Shown here: positions 22,827 through 32,464 of the stretch, one piece after another
Layout of the letters: every line of letters starts with the position of its first letter
Position numbering within the stretch: position 1 is the first letter of the stretch
Assembly: GCF_018812025.1 (NCBI RefSeq)
Contig: NC_063049.1
Span: forward strand, 18,343,758 to 18,407,757
Direction of reading: 5' to 3'
Source: Megalobrama amblycephala
Taxonomy: Eukaryota; Chordata; Actinopteri; Cypriniformes; Xenocyprididae
Length of the DNA: 64,000 nucleotides
Position numbers and translations under genes: made by a program
Notes under the pieces: model-generated
The model's input: the letters and a program-made list of their open reading frames with translations, nothing else
Databases searched by the model: none
Told to the model about the DNA's origin: nothing

Positions 22827-24028
22827 GGGCCCGTTTCAGAAAGGAAGTTAAGTGAAAACTCTGAGTATGTTAACCCTGAAATGAGGGAAACTCTGGGTTT
22901 TCCGTTTCAGAATGGGAGGTATGTCAAACCTGAGAAAGCAGGTTAAGTCAAGCCCGTTTCTGAAAGAGAGGTAACTTCTACTCAGAGTCAGTTACCATAG
23001 TAACTTACTCTGTGAACCTAACCTGGTCGGGAGCAGGTTTTCTTCGGTAAACCCAGAGTTTCCTTCGGTCTCCTCCCCTTTTTAAAAGTGCTAGTGATGT
23101 TTAAATAGTTCACTCATTCATTCACGCTGCAAAAATGCTTTTCGTATTTTTTGTCCTATTTCAAGTACAAATATTTTAAATCAAGATGGATTTTGCATAT
23201 AAGAAAATTATATAAGATATTTAGTCATGTTTCCTGGGGGGATCTAAATTAAGTGCATTTTACTTAAGTAAAATGATCAATATCTGCCAGTGTGCTAATA
23301 AAAATAATCTTAATGCAAAACGGAAAACAAGATTATTCAGAGTGTCTATTACTAAGTGCAAATTTACAATAGCTCCACCCCCCAATATCAGACCAGGTTA
23401 AAATTGTCATATTCTCTTGTGGCTGCAGTGGAGTAGGCAGCAGTGTGATGGGTTCAGAGAACTAATTTGTGATGCGATTGACGGGGTTCGAATCCGCCTT
23501 CTGCCAAGCTCGCTATTCTCCTTTTTCCCAACACATAAGAAAGGCATTTATTTTCAATAAAATGAAGGAAATGTTCTAAAAGTGGAAGTAAATTGCCTAA
23601 CGAGTGTTTAATAATGATAAAATCATTTACACTCTTATTATTGCATCCAGTTAAATTATTATTTTTTTCTTCTTTTTTTGCATGTGGGATACCATGAAAA
23701 TGAACATTAGTTCAATAATTTATGACAATAACACTCTACCAGTTTTCACCTTTCATATTATAACAGTGATAAGAATTAAATTTACATTGATTCAGAAGTA
23801 TCATGTGCTGTTGCTATGGTAAATCGTAATATCGGAGCTCCATTGATGATGGCTTTTCATAGTCGTGGTGCACACGCTAAACTCCGAGTCAACCTACTCA
23901 GAGTCGACTGAACTAACTGAATTCAGCTGTTTTGAAACAGAAAACTCAGTTTCCCATCTCAGAGTAAGTCAACTCAGAGTTCAAGTTTTAACTCAGAGAT
24001 GGTTGAACCTCCTTATTGAAACGGGCCC
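22827..24028. mobile_element. PIF/Harbinger-like MITE with CTG target duplication
   Basis: Ends GGGCCCGTTTCAGAAAGG and TTATTGAAACGGGCCC are inverted, flanked by CTG on both sides (22824-22826 and 24029-24031), a 3-bp duplication of Harbinger type. Subterminal ACTCAGAGT/ACTCTGAGT motifs recur on both arms (about 22856, 22977, 23895, 23958, 23990). It holds a tRNA-like stretch at about 23420-23500. Confidence 0.8.
23420..23505 (+). repeat. tRNA-like promoter relic inside the Harbinger-like element
   Basis: A perfect pol III B box, GGTTCGAATCC, is at 23485-23495, with a possible degenerate A box (gtggagtaggcagca) about 60 bp upstream. No cloverleaf closure was seen. It could be a SINE head or chance. 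Confidence 0.4.
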
Positions 24029-25514
24029 CTGGTGTATTACCTTTTGTGTATGAGGTAACACAGTGCTGTTTATCTTATTAGAGACATTTGACTGCGTTTG
24101 CTCGACAGCTGCTGTGAGACACTTGTTGCCCACTGTTAAGCTGTTAAGCTACTGTTAAGTTTGGTGTTTCCATGGTTTCTACAAAATAAAAAAACGGAAA
24201 CCGAGGGTAATGCAGATACGACGCCACTGACAGGCGACTCCCGAACACGTCCCGTATCCTTGGTTGAAATGGTAAAGTTTTCGCAATTTTTCCTCACAAT
24301 TTACAAATAGTTGGAAACATTTGGGATATTGTAGGTATTCAACTGAACAAAATATATAACACTGGCCTAGTGGTTTTTGGATATTTTACTGCAAAAATTT
24401 TACATATTGTGCCTTTAATGTTGTACTGACTCGTGTAACTCTGTAAACCTAAATTTTTTCTCACACAGTAGGCCTAATTTTCATTTTGGGTGAACTACAC
24501 ATAGTACATATTATAGTCACTATCCACAATATTTTTTGCATTTTTGTATTGCGATATATTGTGACACAATACATTGTTACACCCCTAGAATCTATGGAAT
24601 CTTTCTATTGCACAAAAGTTTCTTTACAGTAGAAAAAGTTTCTTTAGATTATTAAAATGTTCTTCAGATGGTTCTTCTATGACATCACTGCAAAAAAAAA
24701 ACAAAAAAAAAAACCCTTTTAGAGCCTTTAACTTTCAAAGGATATATGCAAATGACCAGCAAAGACAATGTCTACCACCTAAGATGCTTCAGAAGGAGAT
24801 ACATTGTATGTGATTATTGCGCATGAATATGGTTGTGAACGTTCAAGGCTGGAGTGTGTGGTTAGTGTTGTTGAAGGAATGAGTGGCAGCTCTCCTCCCC
24901 AATGCCTCTTTCAGGCTGAGCTGCTGTCATGGTGACTGACTCCTCTGGGTGCTCTACACCTGAGACAGCTTAAGCATTGAGAAGAGACAGAGAGGATGAG
25001 GGAGGGCTGACCTGCCACACACACACTCAACCAGCTATACAGCCCCATGACTGAAGAGATGTTTGCTGTGTGTATTAATGCTCAGAAGTGATTGACATCG
25101 ACCTCCCTCTCATTTCTGAGCATCATAAATATGCCCAAAACATAAGCCTCTGTCATAACTGTCATTTGTCTAGCTAATTACCACTGAACACATTCATTTT
25201 GCTATGTATTTGCATTTAAAATACACTGCTGTACTTCATTTGCATGATATGCGTTACCAAAAATGCATATGAATGTCTTTAGCAAAATAAGTACACTTAT
25301 GAGCTTTTTCCAAGATTTTTCAAGGTTTGAATTCTACAGTATTTTGTCACAAATTCTTCTGTCACTTTGCAAAACAGCCAAATTACGCAGATGCAAACAC
25401 GGACAGGTTGTCCGTAAGAGGATAGTCAATGTTCTGGGGATGGTTTTCACCTGACTCTGAACTTCTATGTACTCTACTATGTGCGTGTACAGTATAACAG
25501 TGTAAAAATATTGT

Positions 25515-25515
<1 letters not shown>

Positions 25516-25590
<75 letters not shown>
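25516..25590. repeat. (CA)n microsatellite
   Basis: About 37 uninterrupted CA units followed by a short GTAT run; a likely length polymorphism. Confidence 0.98.
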
Positions 25591-25592
<2 letters not shown>

Positions 25593-26103
25593 ATGTATGT
25601 GACTCAGTTTATCTTTGACTTTGATTTGTCACCTGAGAACTGTACAGGTAATATGGAAATTTTGAATGATATTATTTTATTATCAACAACTGAAAAAAAT
25701 GAAAACCAGACTCCAGCTGGCATGAATGTCTGTGATGTAATATGTATTAGAAGAGCAAGATTATGATTTATTTATTCATCCGTTTCATCTTCAACAACAG
25801 TTTTGCTTGGTGTATCATCACATTGTTTGTCTAAAATGGTTTTGGAGTTGTGCATTTGGCCATATGGAGTGAATTTTGGACAGTTCTACCTGAAGTGACA
25901 TGATTGTTGACCAGGACACTGCATTATGGATGAGCTACAGTCACTTATTTCTCCCTGAGCAACTTCCTCCTCCTTCTGTCTTTCGTTCTCCTCCATCTCT
26001 TCCCTCTGTGTGTTGCTAAGTGCATTATACAATTGAAGAGAGTGAGGGGAACAGAAAGAAGATGGGAATGTGACTGTGAGTGAGTGGGAGAGAGCCAGAA
26101 CTT

Positions 26104-26107
<4 letters not shown>

Positions 26108-26134
<27 letters not shown>
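26108..26134. repeat. (GA)n microsatellite
   Basis: About 13 uninterrupted GA units. Confidence 0.97.
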
Positions 26135-26137
<3 letters not shown>

Positions 26138-27097
26138 CACACTGTGTCAGTCTTTGTGACAAGCACACACACAAGCACACAAACGCTGCTAGCGAGGACA
26201 CTAGCTCAGTGTGAACTGAAATCTCTACCAAATAAATCCTGCCTGTGAAATTGCCAAGCACCTCAGAAAGTCAATGAAAGTCATTACTGGTCCACCTGGC
26301 TAGAACACAGTCTGTGTCCCTCTGAATCTGCTTATCTGTGCTCTATATAGTCGCTTGCATCATGTAGCATATGATATGCGCTAATGCAACTCATTGATTC
26401 AATGGCAACAGAAAATCTAAAAATCAGTATGTTTTTCATTGTGCTTTGATGAGATCTTTACTTTGAAATTATGTCTTTTTCTAAATCCCCAGTAAAACAG
26501 TTTGATGTAAAACAAGGAAGTCTTTGATTACAACATGCTGTCTGTGTTTGCTTTAGTAGGACTTTAGTATTCAGTACCCAGTAAGCATACATACATATTA
26601 AAGACAATGAATTACAGCGCATCATCTGGGGAACATAACGCTCTAATTAGTGTCTACAATTCTTAACAAGAACAGATTCACATGCAGTGGCCCCACGTAT
26701 TTGCATACTTTAGCCACACTTTAATTGAAACTAATTTAGTTATCAAACAATGTGCACCAATTTTAAAGACAGCACAAACACATTGAAGGGATGGATTCTG
26801 GAATCCACTGCTGCTTCAATATATATCTTTTATTTTATTATTCAACATATATCTTTCTGTTAAATAATTTGAATGACTTCTTCAACGTATGTTAAAGCAC
26901 TTATTTTCCTCTGTACCTCTCACTGAGAGAAAAGAACATGTTATCAGTATGTTTTGGTAAAGTTTCCTGCTCAGAGCAGAGCTCAGATCAACTTCAGCCT
27001 TGAAGAAGCTGTGAATCATGTGTATGTGCGCTAAGTGTTTTGTGCAGGTCCCTTTGTACTGGACAACTGGCATTCTGCTTGAGACCAGTAGAAGCTA

Positions 27098-27489
27098 TGT
27101 CGTAACCCCAAAAGGACATCCGGTACCTAAATCCAGGGTCCCCTCGTCATCACCGTGACGAAGGGAGATATGCTTCTTACTATCTGTCCAAATGTGGAAA
27201 ATGTCTAATCTTGTCTATTTTTTTCTTAGCCAATCAGAATCATCCAACCTGACGTAATGACGTAGTTAGTAGACTCTGTTAGAGTATAATTGTTGTGGAA
27301 ATGTGAATGTACGGGGAGCGGCCTATGAACTCCTTGTGAGACTTGAAGCTGTCTTCTGCTGATGAAACTGCAAACTAGTCTTCATTCAATTTTTCTTCAA
27401 TTTAGTAATTTTTTTTAAAACTTTGACTCCGGGTCTTTATTCAACATATCTGGTTTCAAGGGTCCTAAACTGTTTATCCCCAACAACAC
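27098..27489 (+). mobile_element. Possible LTR fragment
   Basis: It starts TGTCGTAACCCCAAAAGG and includes a TATA-like tagagtataattg and a late segment gactccgggtctttattcaac, an arrangement seen in LTRs (promoter, then R/U5-like end). No target duplication, primer-binding site or coding domain was found. It may equally be unique DNA. Confidence 0.25.
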
Positions 27490-28025
27490 TCTTAAAGAAA
27501 AATATATTTTTTCATAAATATCTACTCTTGTGGCGCAAGTCGACTTGTGCAGTATGCATATGGTCATTTTAAATAAGGATATTTTTCTTACAAAAACCCA
27601 TCGCTTTGCTTCAGAAGGCCTTTATTAACCCTCTGGAGCCGTATGGATTATTTTTATGATGGATGGATGCACTTTTTTGGGCTTCAAAATTGTGAGCACC
27701 ATTCACCCTCATTATAAAGCTTGTGGCGTATTGCAGAGCAGGGCAAGACGAGCATTTGTGGTTAAAAAGTATATAAATTTTAATTTTTTTTAGAAAACGA
27801 CCGATCGTTTCACTAGACAAGACCCTTATTCCTCATCTGGGATCGTGTAGAGCGCTTTGAAGCTGCACTGAAGCTGCAATTTGGACCTTCAACCTGGTGA
27901 ACTCCACTGAAATCCACTATATGAAAAAGAATCCTGGAATGTTTTCCTCAAAGACATGAACATCTTGGATGATATGGGGGTGAGTAAATTATCAGGAAAT
28001 TTTCATTCAGAAGTGAACTAATCCT
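27490..28025. mobile_element. Right part of a TTAA foldback MITE
   Basis: It ends ttcagaagTGAACTAATCCT then TTAA (28026-28029), the inverse of the left end at 19892. Internal ttcttacaaaaacccatcgc and cagaaggcctttattaacc match the family's middle. The left boundary is unclear and the left terminus is missing. Confidence 0.6.
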
Positions 28026-28029
28026 TTAA

Positions 28030-29257
28030 ATAAAATATTAATAAAGATATATGGAATACTTTTATAGAGCTATTTTTCTTTTTTATGGAGCTCGACAGCC
28101 ATTAGTCACTATGAACTGTCAGTTTATGAAAAAAGATTACTTCTTTTGGTTTCCATTGAAAAAAAAATCTACATATGGGTTTGAAACAACACGAGGGTAA
28201 GTAAAAATGTTGAATTATTCAGTTAATTTTGCTCACTACTACGCATTAATCATCAGCACTCAACCCTTCCTTTCTCCCTGCTCAGCTTTCATTCTTCTCT
28301 TCCTCCTCCTCCTCCACCACTTCACCTCCACTGCGTGTCCCAAACCAGCCCACTGTTTTCACACCCTCTCAAGCTTGAAAAAAACAATTACATAACTCAC
28401 TGTTTCTGAACAGAGCTTGCCACTGCTGTGAAACGTACAGCATTGGGCATGCTGCGGGAGTGATTAAACTTCAGCGTGCTTATCAGCGCGGATGCTGTGA
28501 CTGTGCCAGGCAGTGCCCGGCTCCTGCAGCTGCCCGGGATCGTCGGGTGAGGAGTGATTGGCGTTGTGCTCAGAACAGGTGGGCTCGGTGTGCAGCTGGA
28601 CTCCTCATCATCAAACCCCGCTTGATGAGAGCAAACAATTCATAGCAGCGACTTCTGGAGGACACTGTAACCCCAACAGGAAAAAAAGATGTTGAACAGC
28701 TGAATTGATAATGATGATGATGATGATAATGACAATGTTGAAAATATAGGTGGCAACTTATACTACAGCTGGGATGTGAACAAAAACGTAACGTTTAGTT
28801 GAACATGTTGTTCACTTCAAATAGGCCTAAGTCTCATTCAAATTCAGAACACAAATAAGATCTTTTTGATGAAATCTGAGAGCTTTCTGTCCCTCCATAC
28901 ACTACGCAACTACCACTTTGATGCTTCAAAAAAATTCATGAAGAAATTTGAATTGACCGGTTTAGTCCAAATTGTCCAAACGTGATTGCTTTATATGATG
29001 AACAGAATTAATTGAGGCTTTTATTCACATATTAACATTCATCAGCTCTCACATCAGTTGTGGTAAACGGAAACTCAAGCATGTTCGCTTGACGTGTGCG
29101 AGAACCAACGAGGTTCATTCTCATGTGTTACACAACATGTTTAAGCTTCCAAAAGAGGTTTGTTCTTAGCACAAATCTGCGTAAAGTCTATTTTTCAAGG
29201 TTATGATTGGTGTGTCACATTTTGTCAGTGTTTCGGTTTTATTTTCAAGGACTGTTA
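28030..29257. other. Non-coding interval with a GC-rich patch (28440-28640)
   Basis: About 28440-28640 is clearly richer in G+C and CpG than its surroundings, including cagtgcccggctcctgcagc and gcccgggatcgtcgg. A 61-codon frame crosses it but shows no domain or splice context. It could be a regulatory element or an untranslated exon. The rest is unremarkable. Confidence 0.4.
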
Positions 29258-30718
29258 GGCCACGTACACACTGTAAGTGTTCAGGAGTGACAACCGCATT
29301 TAAATGCAGGAGTGAATCCCCTAAATTATCGTTCCATGTGTGTACGGAACACGACTCACTCTCGAAAATGCGATGATTGACAGCTTGGAAACCATAGCGA
29401 CGTTCTGGCGTCTCTCGTGTTTTGTATCCGTTAACGTGACCACAGTAATATTACAGTGACAAAACACTCGTTATTTTCAGCAGTTTAACTAAACACACTA
29501 ACACAGATGACGGAGGCAGCCTGTGTGAGCAGACATGAATCGCGATATTTTGGTCTTATTTTCAGCATAAAGCATTTGGATTTATTTTGGTTTATTATGG
29601 GCTTATTCTTGTTTGCTGACTGTTTTCTAGCAAGATCCGGCAACTCGAATGAGTCAAGGCTCGTGCTTTCACTGTGATTCACTGTGCATACAGAAGAGAG
29701 ACACGTCTCCGATAACGTTAAAAAACATCATTAACAACTAGTTGTTCAGTTCGGTTCCGTACACACTGCATAGAATTTCTGTAAATGCGGTTGTCACTCC
29801 TGTATTTTTCTGGAGTTAATTCAGTTGTAGAATGCAGTTGTCACCCCCGTATTTTACTGTGTACAAAATTGCGATTAAAGGGATAGTTCACCCAGAAATG
29901 AAAATTTGATGTTTATCTGCTTACCCCCAGCGCATCCAAGATGTAGGTGACTTTGTTTCCTCAGTAGAACACAAATGATGATTTTTAACTCCAACCGTTG
30001 CCGTCTGTGAGTCAAATAATGCTAGTGGATGGGAACTTCTACTATATGTCAAGAGTAAATAAAACTTGCATAGACAAGTCCAAATTAAACCCTGCGGCTC
30101 GTGACGACACATTGATGTCCTAAGACACGAAACGATCAGTTTGTGTAATAAACCGAACAGTATTTATATCATTTTTTAACTCTAATACACCACTATGTCC
30201 AACCGCGTGCAGCACTCGTTAGTAAGGTCTGATCGTGCTCTGACAGCGGCAGTGATGTCTAGCACTCATTGAAGTATATGCACGAGACATCACTACCGCT
30301 GTCAGAGCGCGATCAGACCAAACGAATCGAGTGATGAATGCAGTTGGACATAGTGGTGTATTAGAGGTAAAAAATGATATAAATACTGTTCGTTTTATCG
30401 CACAAACTGATCGTTTCGTGTCTTAGGACATCAATGTGTCGTCACGAGCCGCAGGGTTTAATTTGGACTTGTCTATGCAAGTTTTATTTACTCTTATAGT
30501 AGAAGTTCCCATCCACTAGCATTATTTGACTGACAGACGGCAACGGTTGGAGTTAAAAATAATCATTTGTCAACATGATTATTTTGAACAAAGTCACCTA
30601 CATCTTGGATGCGCTGGGGGTAAGCAGATAAATATCAAATTTTCATTTTTGGGTGAACTATCCCTTTAAGCACTAAAAGGTGAACTGACAACCGAATTTA
30701 GCTGCAGTGTGTATGGCC
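29258..30718. mobile_element. Harbinger-like MITE with TTA duplication, hosting a foldback
   Basis: Ends GGCCACGTACACACTG and CAGTGTGTATGGCC are inverted and flanked by TTA on both sides (29255-29257 and 30719-30721). Internal repeats such as gagtgacaaccgcatttaa and gcggttgtcactcctg pair. The element at 29879-30665 is inserted within it, so about 670 bp belongs to the host element. Confidence 0.75.
29879..30665. mobile_element. 787-bp TTAA foldback MITE
   Basis: Ends AGGGATAGTTCACCC and GGGTGAACTATCCCT are perfect inverted repeats flanked by TTAA (29875-29878 and 30666-30669). The arms are complementary almost end to end with only scattered mismatches; for example cgtgacgacacattgatgtc on the left pairs with gacatcaatgtgtcgtcacg on the right. 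No coding capacity. The centre is near 30275. Confidence 0.9.
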
Positions 30719-30724
30719 TTAGTT

Positions 30725-31005
30725 TGTTAGCCTGCCAGTATTTCCTGTGTTTTCTTCCAGTTTTTGTTTGGTTGTTTTAGTAATTAGTTGTTTGATTGAT
30801 TAGTGCACACCTGTTTTGTATTGAATTCATTACCATGTGTATTTAAGTCCTTCAGTACACTCAGTTCATTGTCTTGTGTTGCTTGTGGCTTACCACACTG
30901 TTTCTTTGATCTTGTTTGCTTTCTAGTTTTGTATTTAATTCTTTTGTTTGCTTTAATAAAGGTATGCTGCAGATAGATCCGCCTTGCCTCATCTTAAACA
31001 TGACA
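30725..31005 (+). mobile_element. Probable solo LTR
   Basis: A 281-bp segment starting TGTTAGCCTGCC and ending ACATGACA. It contains a TATA-like gtatttaagtcc (about 30838), a polyadenylation signal TTTAATAAAGG (about 30952) and a short 3' segment, the order expected for U3-R-U5. No matching target duplication was found, so the call rests on layout alone. Confidence 0.4.
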
Positions 31006-31352
31006 TGCTATCATTAAATATGTGCTTTGTTTTCTCTAAATGATGTTTTATTAACAAGATTTGGGAGGAGCAAGTTCAGATAATTAACATAATTAGCACA
31101 GGTGGAGAGCATTCAGTTAACCAACTCAACCAATAACAACAGGTATAAATACAGCAGACTTACCTCTGTTCAACTGAGAGATTGTCAACATCCCTCGTCC
31201 ACCTCAACTCAACTCTTCACTTCTAGTTCTATTATTACCACACTGGGGGGAGTACTCTGGGTTCGGGCCAATATTCCAGGCTTGAAGCCCTCCCCCTGGA
31301 CAGCACGCCAAATAACTTTTATTTAATTGAATTATATGTGAACTTGTAAAAT

Positions 31353-31537
31353 CAATGGTTCCCAAACCTATCCTGGAGGACCCCCAGCCCTGCACGTTTT
31401 GTATGTCTCCCTCATCTATCACACCTGATTAAACTCATGTGCTCATTAGTAGAGACAGCAAGACCTGAAATGGGTGTGTCAGAAATAGGGAGATGTGCAG
31501 GGCTAGGGGTCCTCCAGGACAGGTTTGGGAACCACTG
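31353..31537. mobile_element. hAT MITE (CAGTGGTTCTCAAACC family), copy 1
   Basis: Ends CAATGGTTCCCAAACC and GGTTTGGGAACCACTG are inverted, and the arms pair along most of the 185 bp (cctggaggacccccag with ctaggggtcctccagg). No target duplication is left. A related younger copy is at 45354-45546. Confidence 0.78.
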
Positions 31538-31749
31538 CTATATCTCTTCCATTTGTTCTTAGTCATTAGATGTGACATCGTGGTGGGTTGGAAGTCTGTC
31601 TGAAACCAGTTTCCTTAGAAGGTACAGTATGGTAAGCACCATCGGTTTCAAGTTTCAATTATATCAGTATCATTTCTTGGCATAAATGTGTTCTTTGAAG
31701 AACAGCAATGATGATATTCTTTTTTTATTGCATACACTCTTCAACAATC

Positions 31750-31950
31750 ACAGTGATGTCATAAAAGAACTATTTTTGGTTCTCCAAAGAACCTTTCTGT
31801 AAAAGGTTCTTAAAATAACAATTTTCTCACAGTGTGAAAAACCTTTTAATGGTCTAAAGGACTTTTTTCTGCTACAAAAATAGAAAGATTCCATGGATGT
31901 TAAACATTCTGGAACCATAATGCCAACACTGAAGTATTATTTTTAAGAAG
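31750..31950. repeat. 'Aagaacctttt' repeat, reverse orientation
   Basis: It shares accttt, ggttctt and agaaagattccatgg blocks with the repeat that hosts the hAT at 22253-24587. Confidence 0.45.
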
Positions 31951-32281
31951 AAATGGCAATGTCACAGTCAGACATGCCCCTTTGTCTTCTAGATTAATCA
32001 GAATCAGAATGAGCTTTATCATAATCATGGCTCAGGTTTCTTTTCCTTTTTTTTTTTTTTTTTTTTGAAGATTACTGGATCAGCACAACTTCTGAGTTTA
32101 CTAATTGATTGCTAAATAATAAGGCTTTTTTATCTTATTTAAATGAAACATGTTTCCAAGTTCCAGGTAACTTAAAGTAAGTTACCTGGTTGCCTTAAAA
32201 TTTTGAGTTTATTGAAATTAAAAATTTGAGTTAATACAATGAAGGTGATTGGTTTAATCAACAGAAACTCAAAATTCTAGG

Positions 32282-32460
32282 CCGGTTTCACAGACACAGG
32301 TTTAGGCCTTAGTTCAATTATGGTATTTAAGTAGCTTTTATAAACGTGCCCTAGAACTGACATATTTTAAGATATATCAGGGCAAGTTACTTTCATTTAA
32401 AACTGCTCAAACATGCATTTTAGTCTATAGGATAGCTTAAGCCTTGTCTGTGAAACCGGG
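32282..32460. mobile_element. MITE (CCGGTTTCACAGACA family), copy 1
   Basis: Ends CCGGTTTCACAGACA and TGTCTGTGAAACCGG are perfect inverted repeats. The arms share atttaagtagcttttataaa-type and atgcattttagtct-type blocks with the copy at 48172-48414, in the opposite orientation. Confidence 0.75.
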
Positions 32461-32464
32461 GATT

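Larger units (their letters stand above)
22521..24180 (+). mobile_element. Probable solo LTR of a Gypsy-type retrotransposon (interrupted)
   Basis: It starts TGTCACAATCACCTGTGAG and continues with gtgcccgtaattgccacc, which resembles 5' ends of fish Gypsy-type LTRs. The right boundary is uncertain, somewhere near 24150-24200. Neither an internal domain nor a target duplication was found, so this is a tentative call. It is split by the element at 22827-24028. Confidence 0.35.
22253..24587. mobile_element. hAT-like non-autonomous element (outer shell of a nest)
   Basis: Ends TAGGGATGTAACGAT and ATTGTTACACCCCTA are inverted. Flanking octamers are taatctat (22245-22252) and gaatctat (24588-24595), an 8-bp target duplication with one mismatch, as expected for hAT. 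Its interior holds an LTR-like segment from 22521 and a Harbinger-like element at 22827-24028. No transposase frame remains. Confidence 0.8.
22185..24735. repeat. 'Aagaacctttt' dispersed repeat split by a hAT element
   Basis: The flanks of the hAT insertion, about 22185-22252 (tattaaaaataaag, acgaagaaccttta) and 24588-24735 (aatctatggaatctttct, aagtttctttacagt), read as one repeat when joined. A relative in reverse orientation lies at about 31750-31950 (tccaaagaacctttctgt). Confidence 0.6.
24736..27090. other. Non-coding interval with microsatellites
   Basis: No gene recognised. It contains an A-rich run (about 24692-24716), the (CA)n at 25516-25590 and the (GA)n at 26108-26134. Cysteine/valine and serine/leucine-rich frames across these are repeat artefacts. 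Confidence 0.55.

Noticed and set aside
25334..25588. Cys/Val-rich minus-strand frames
   Set aside because: They are the translation of the (CA)n microsatellite.
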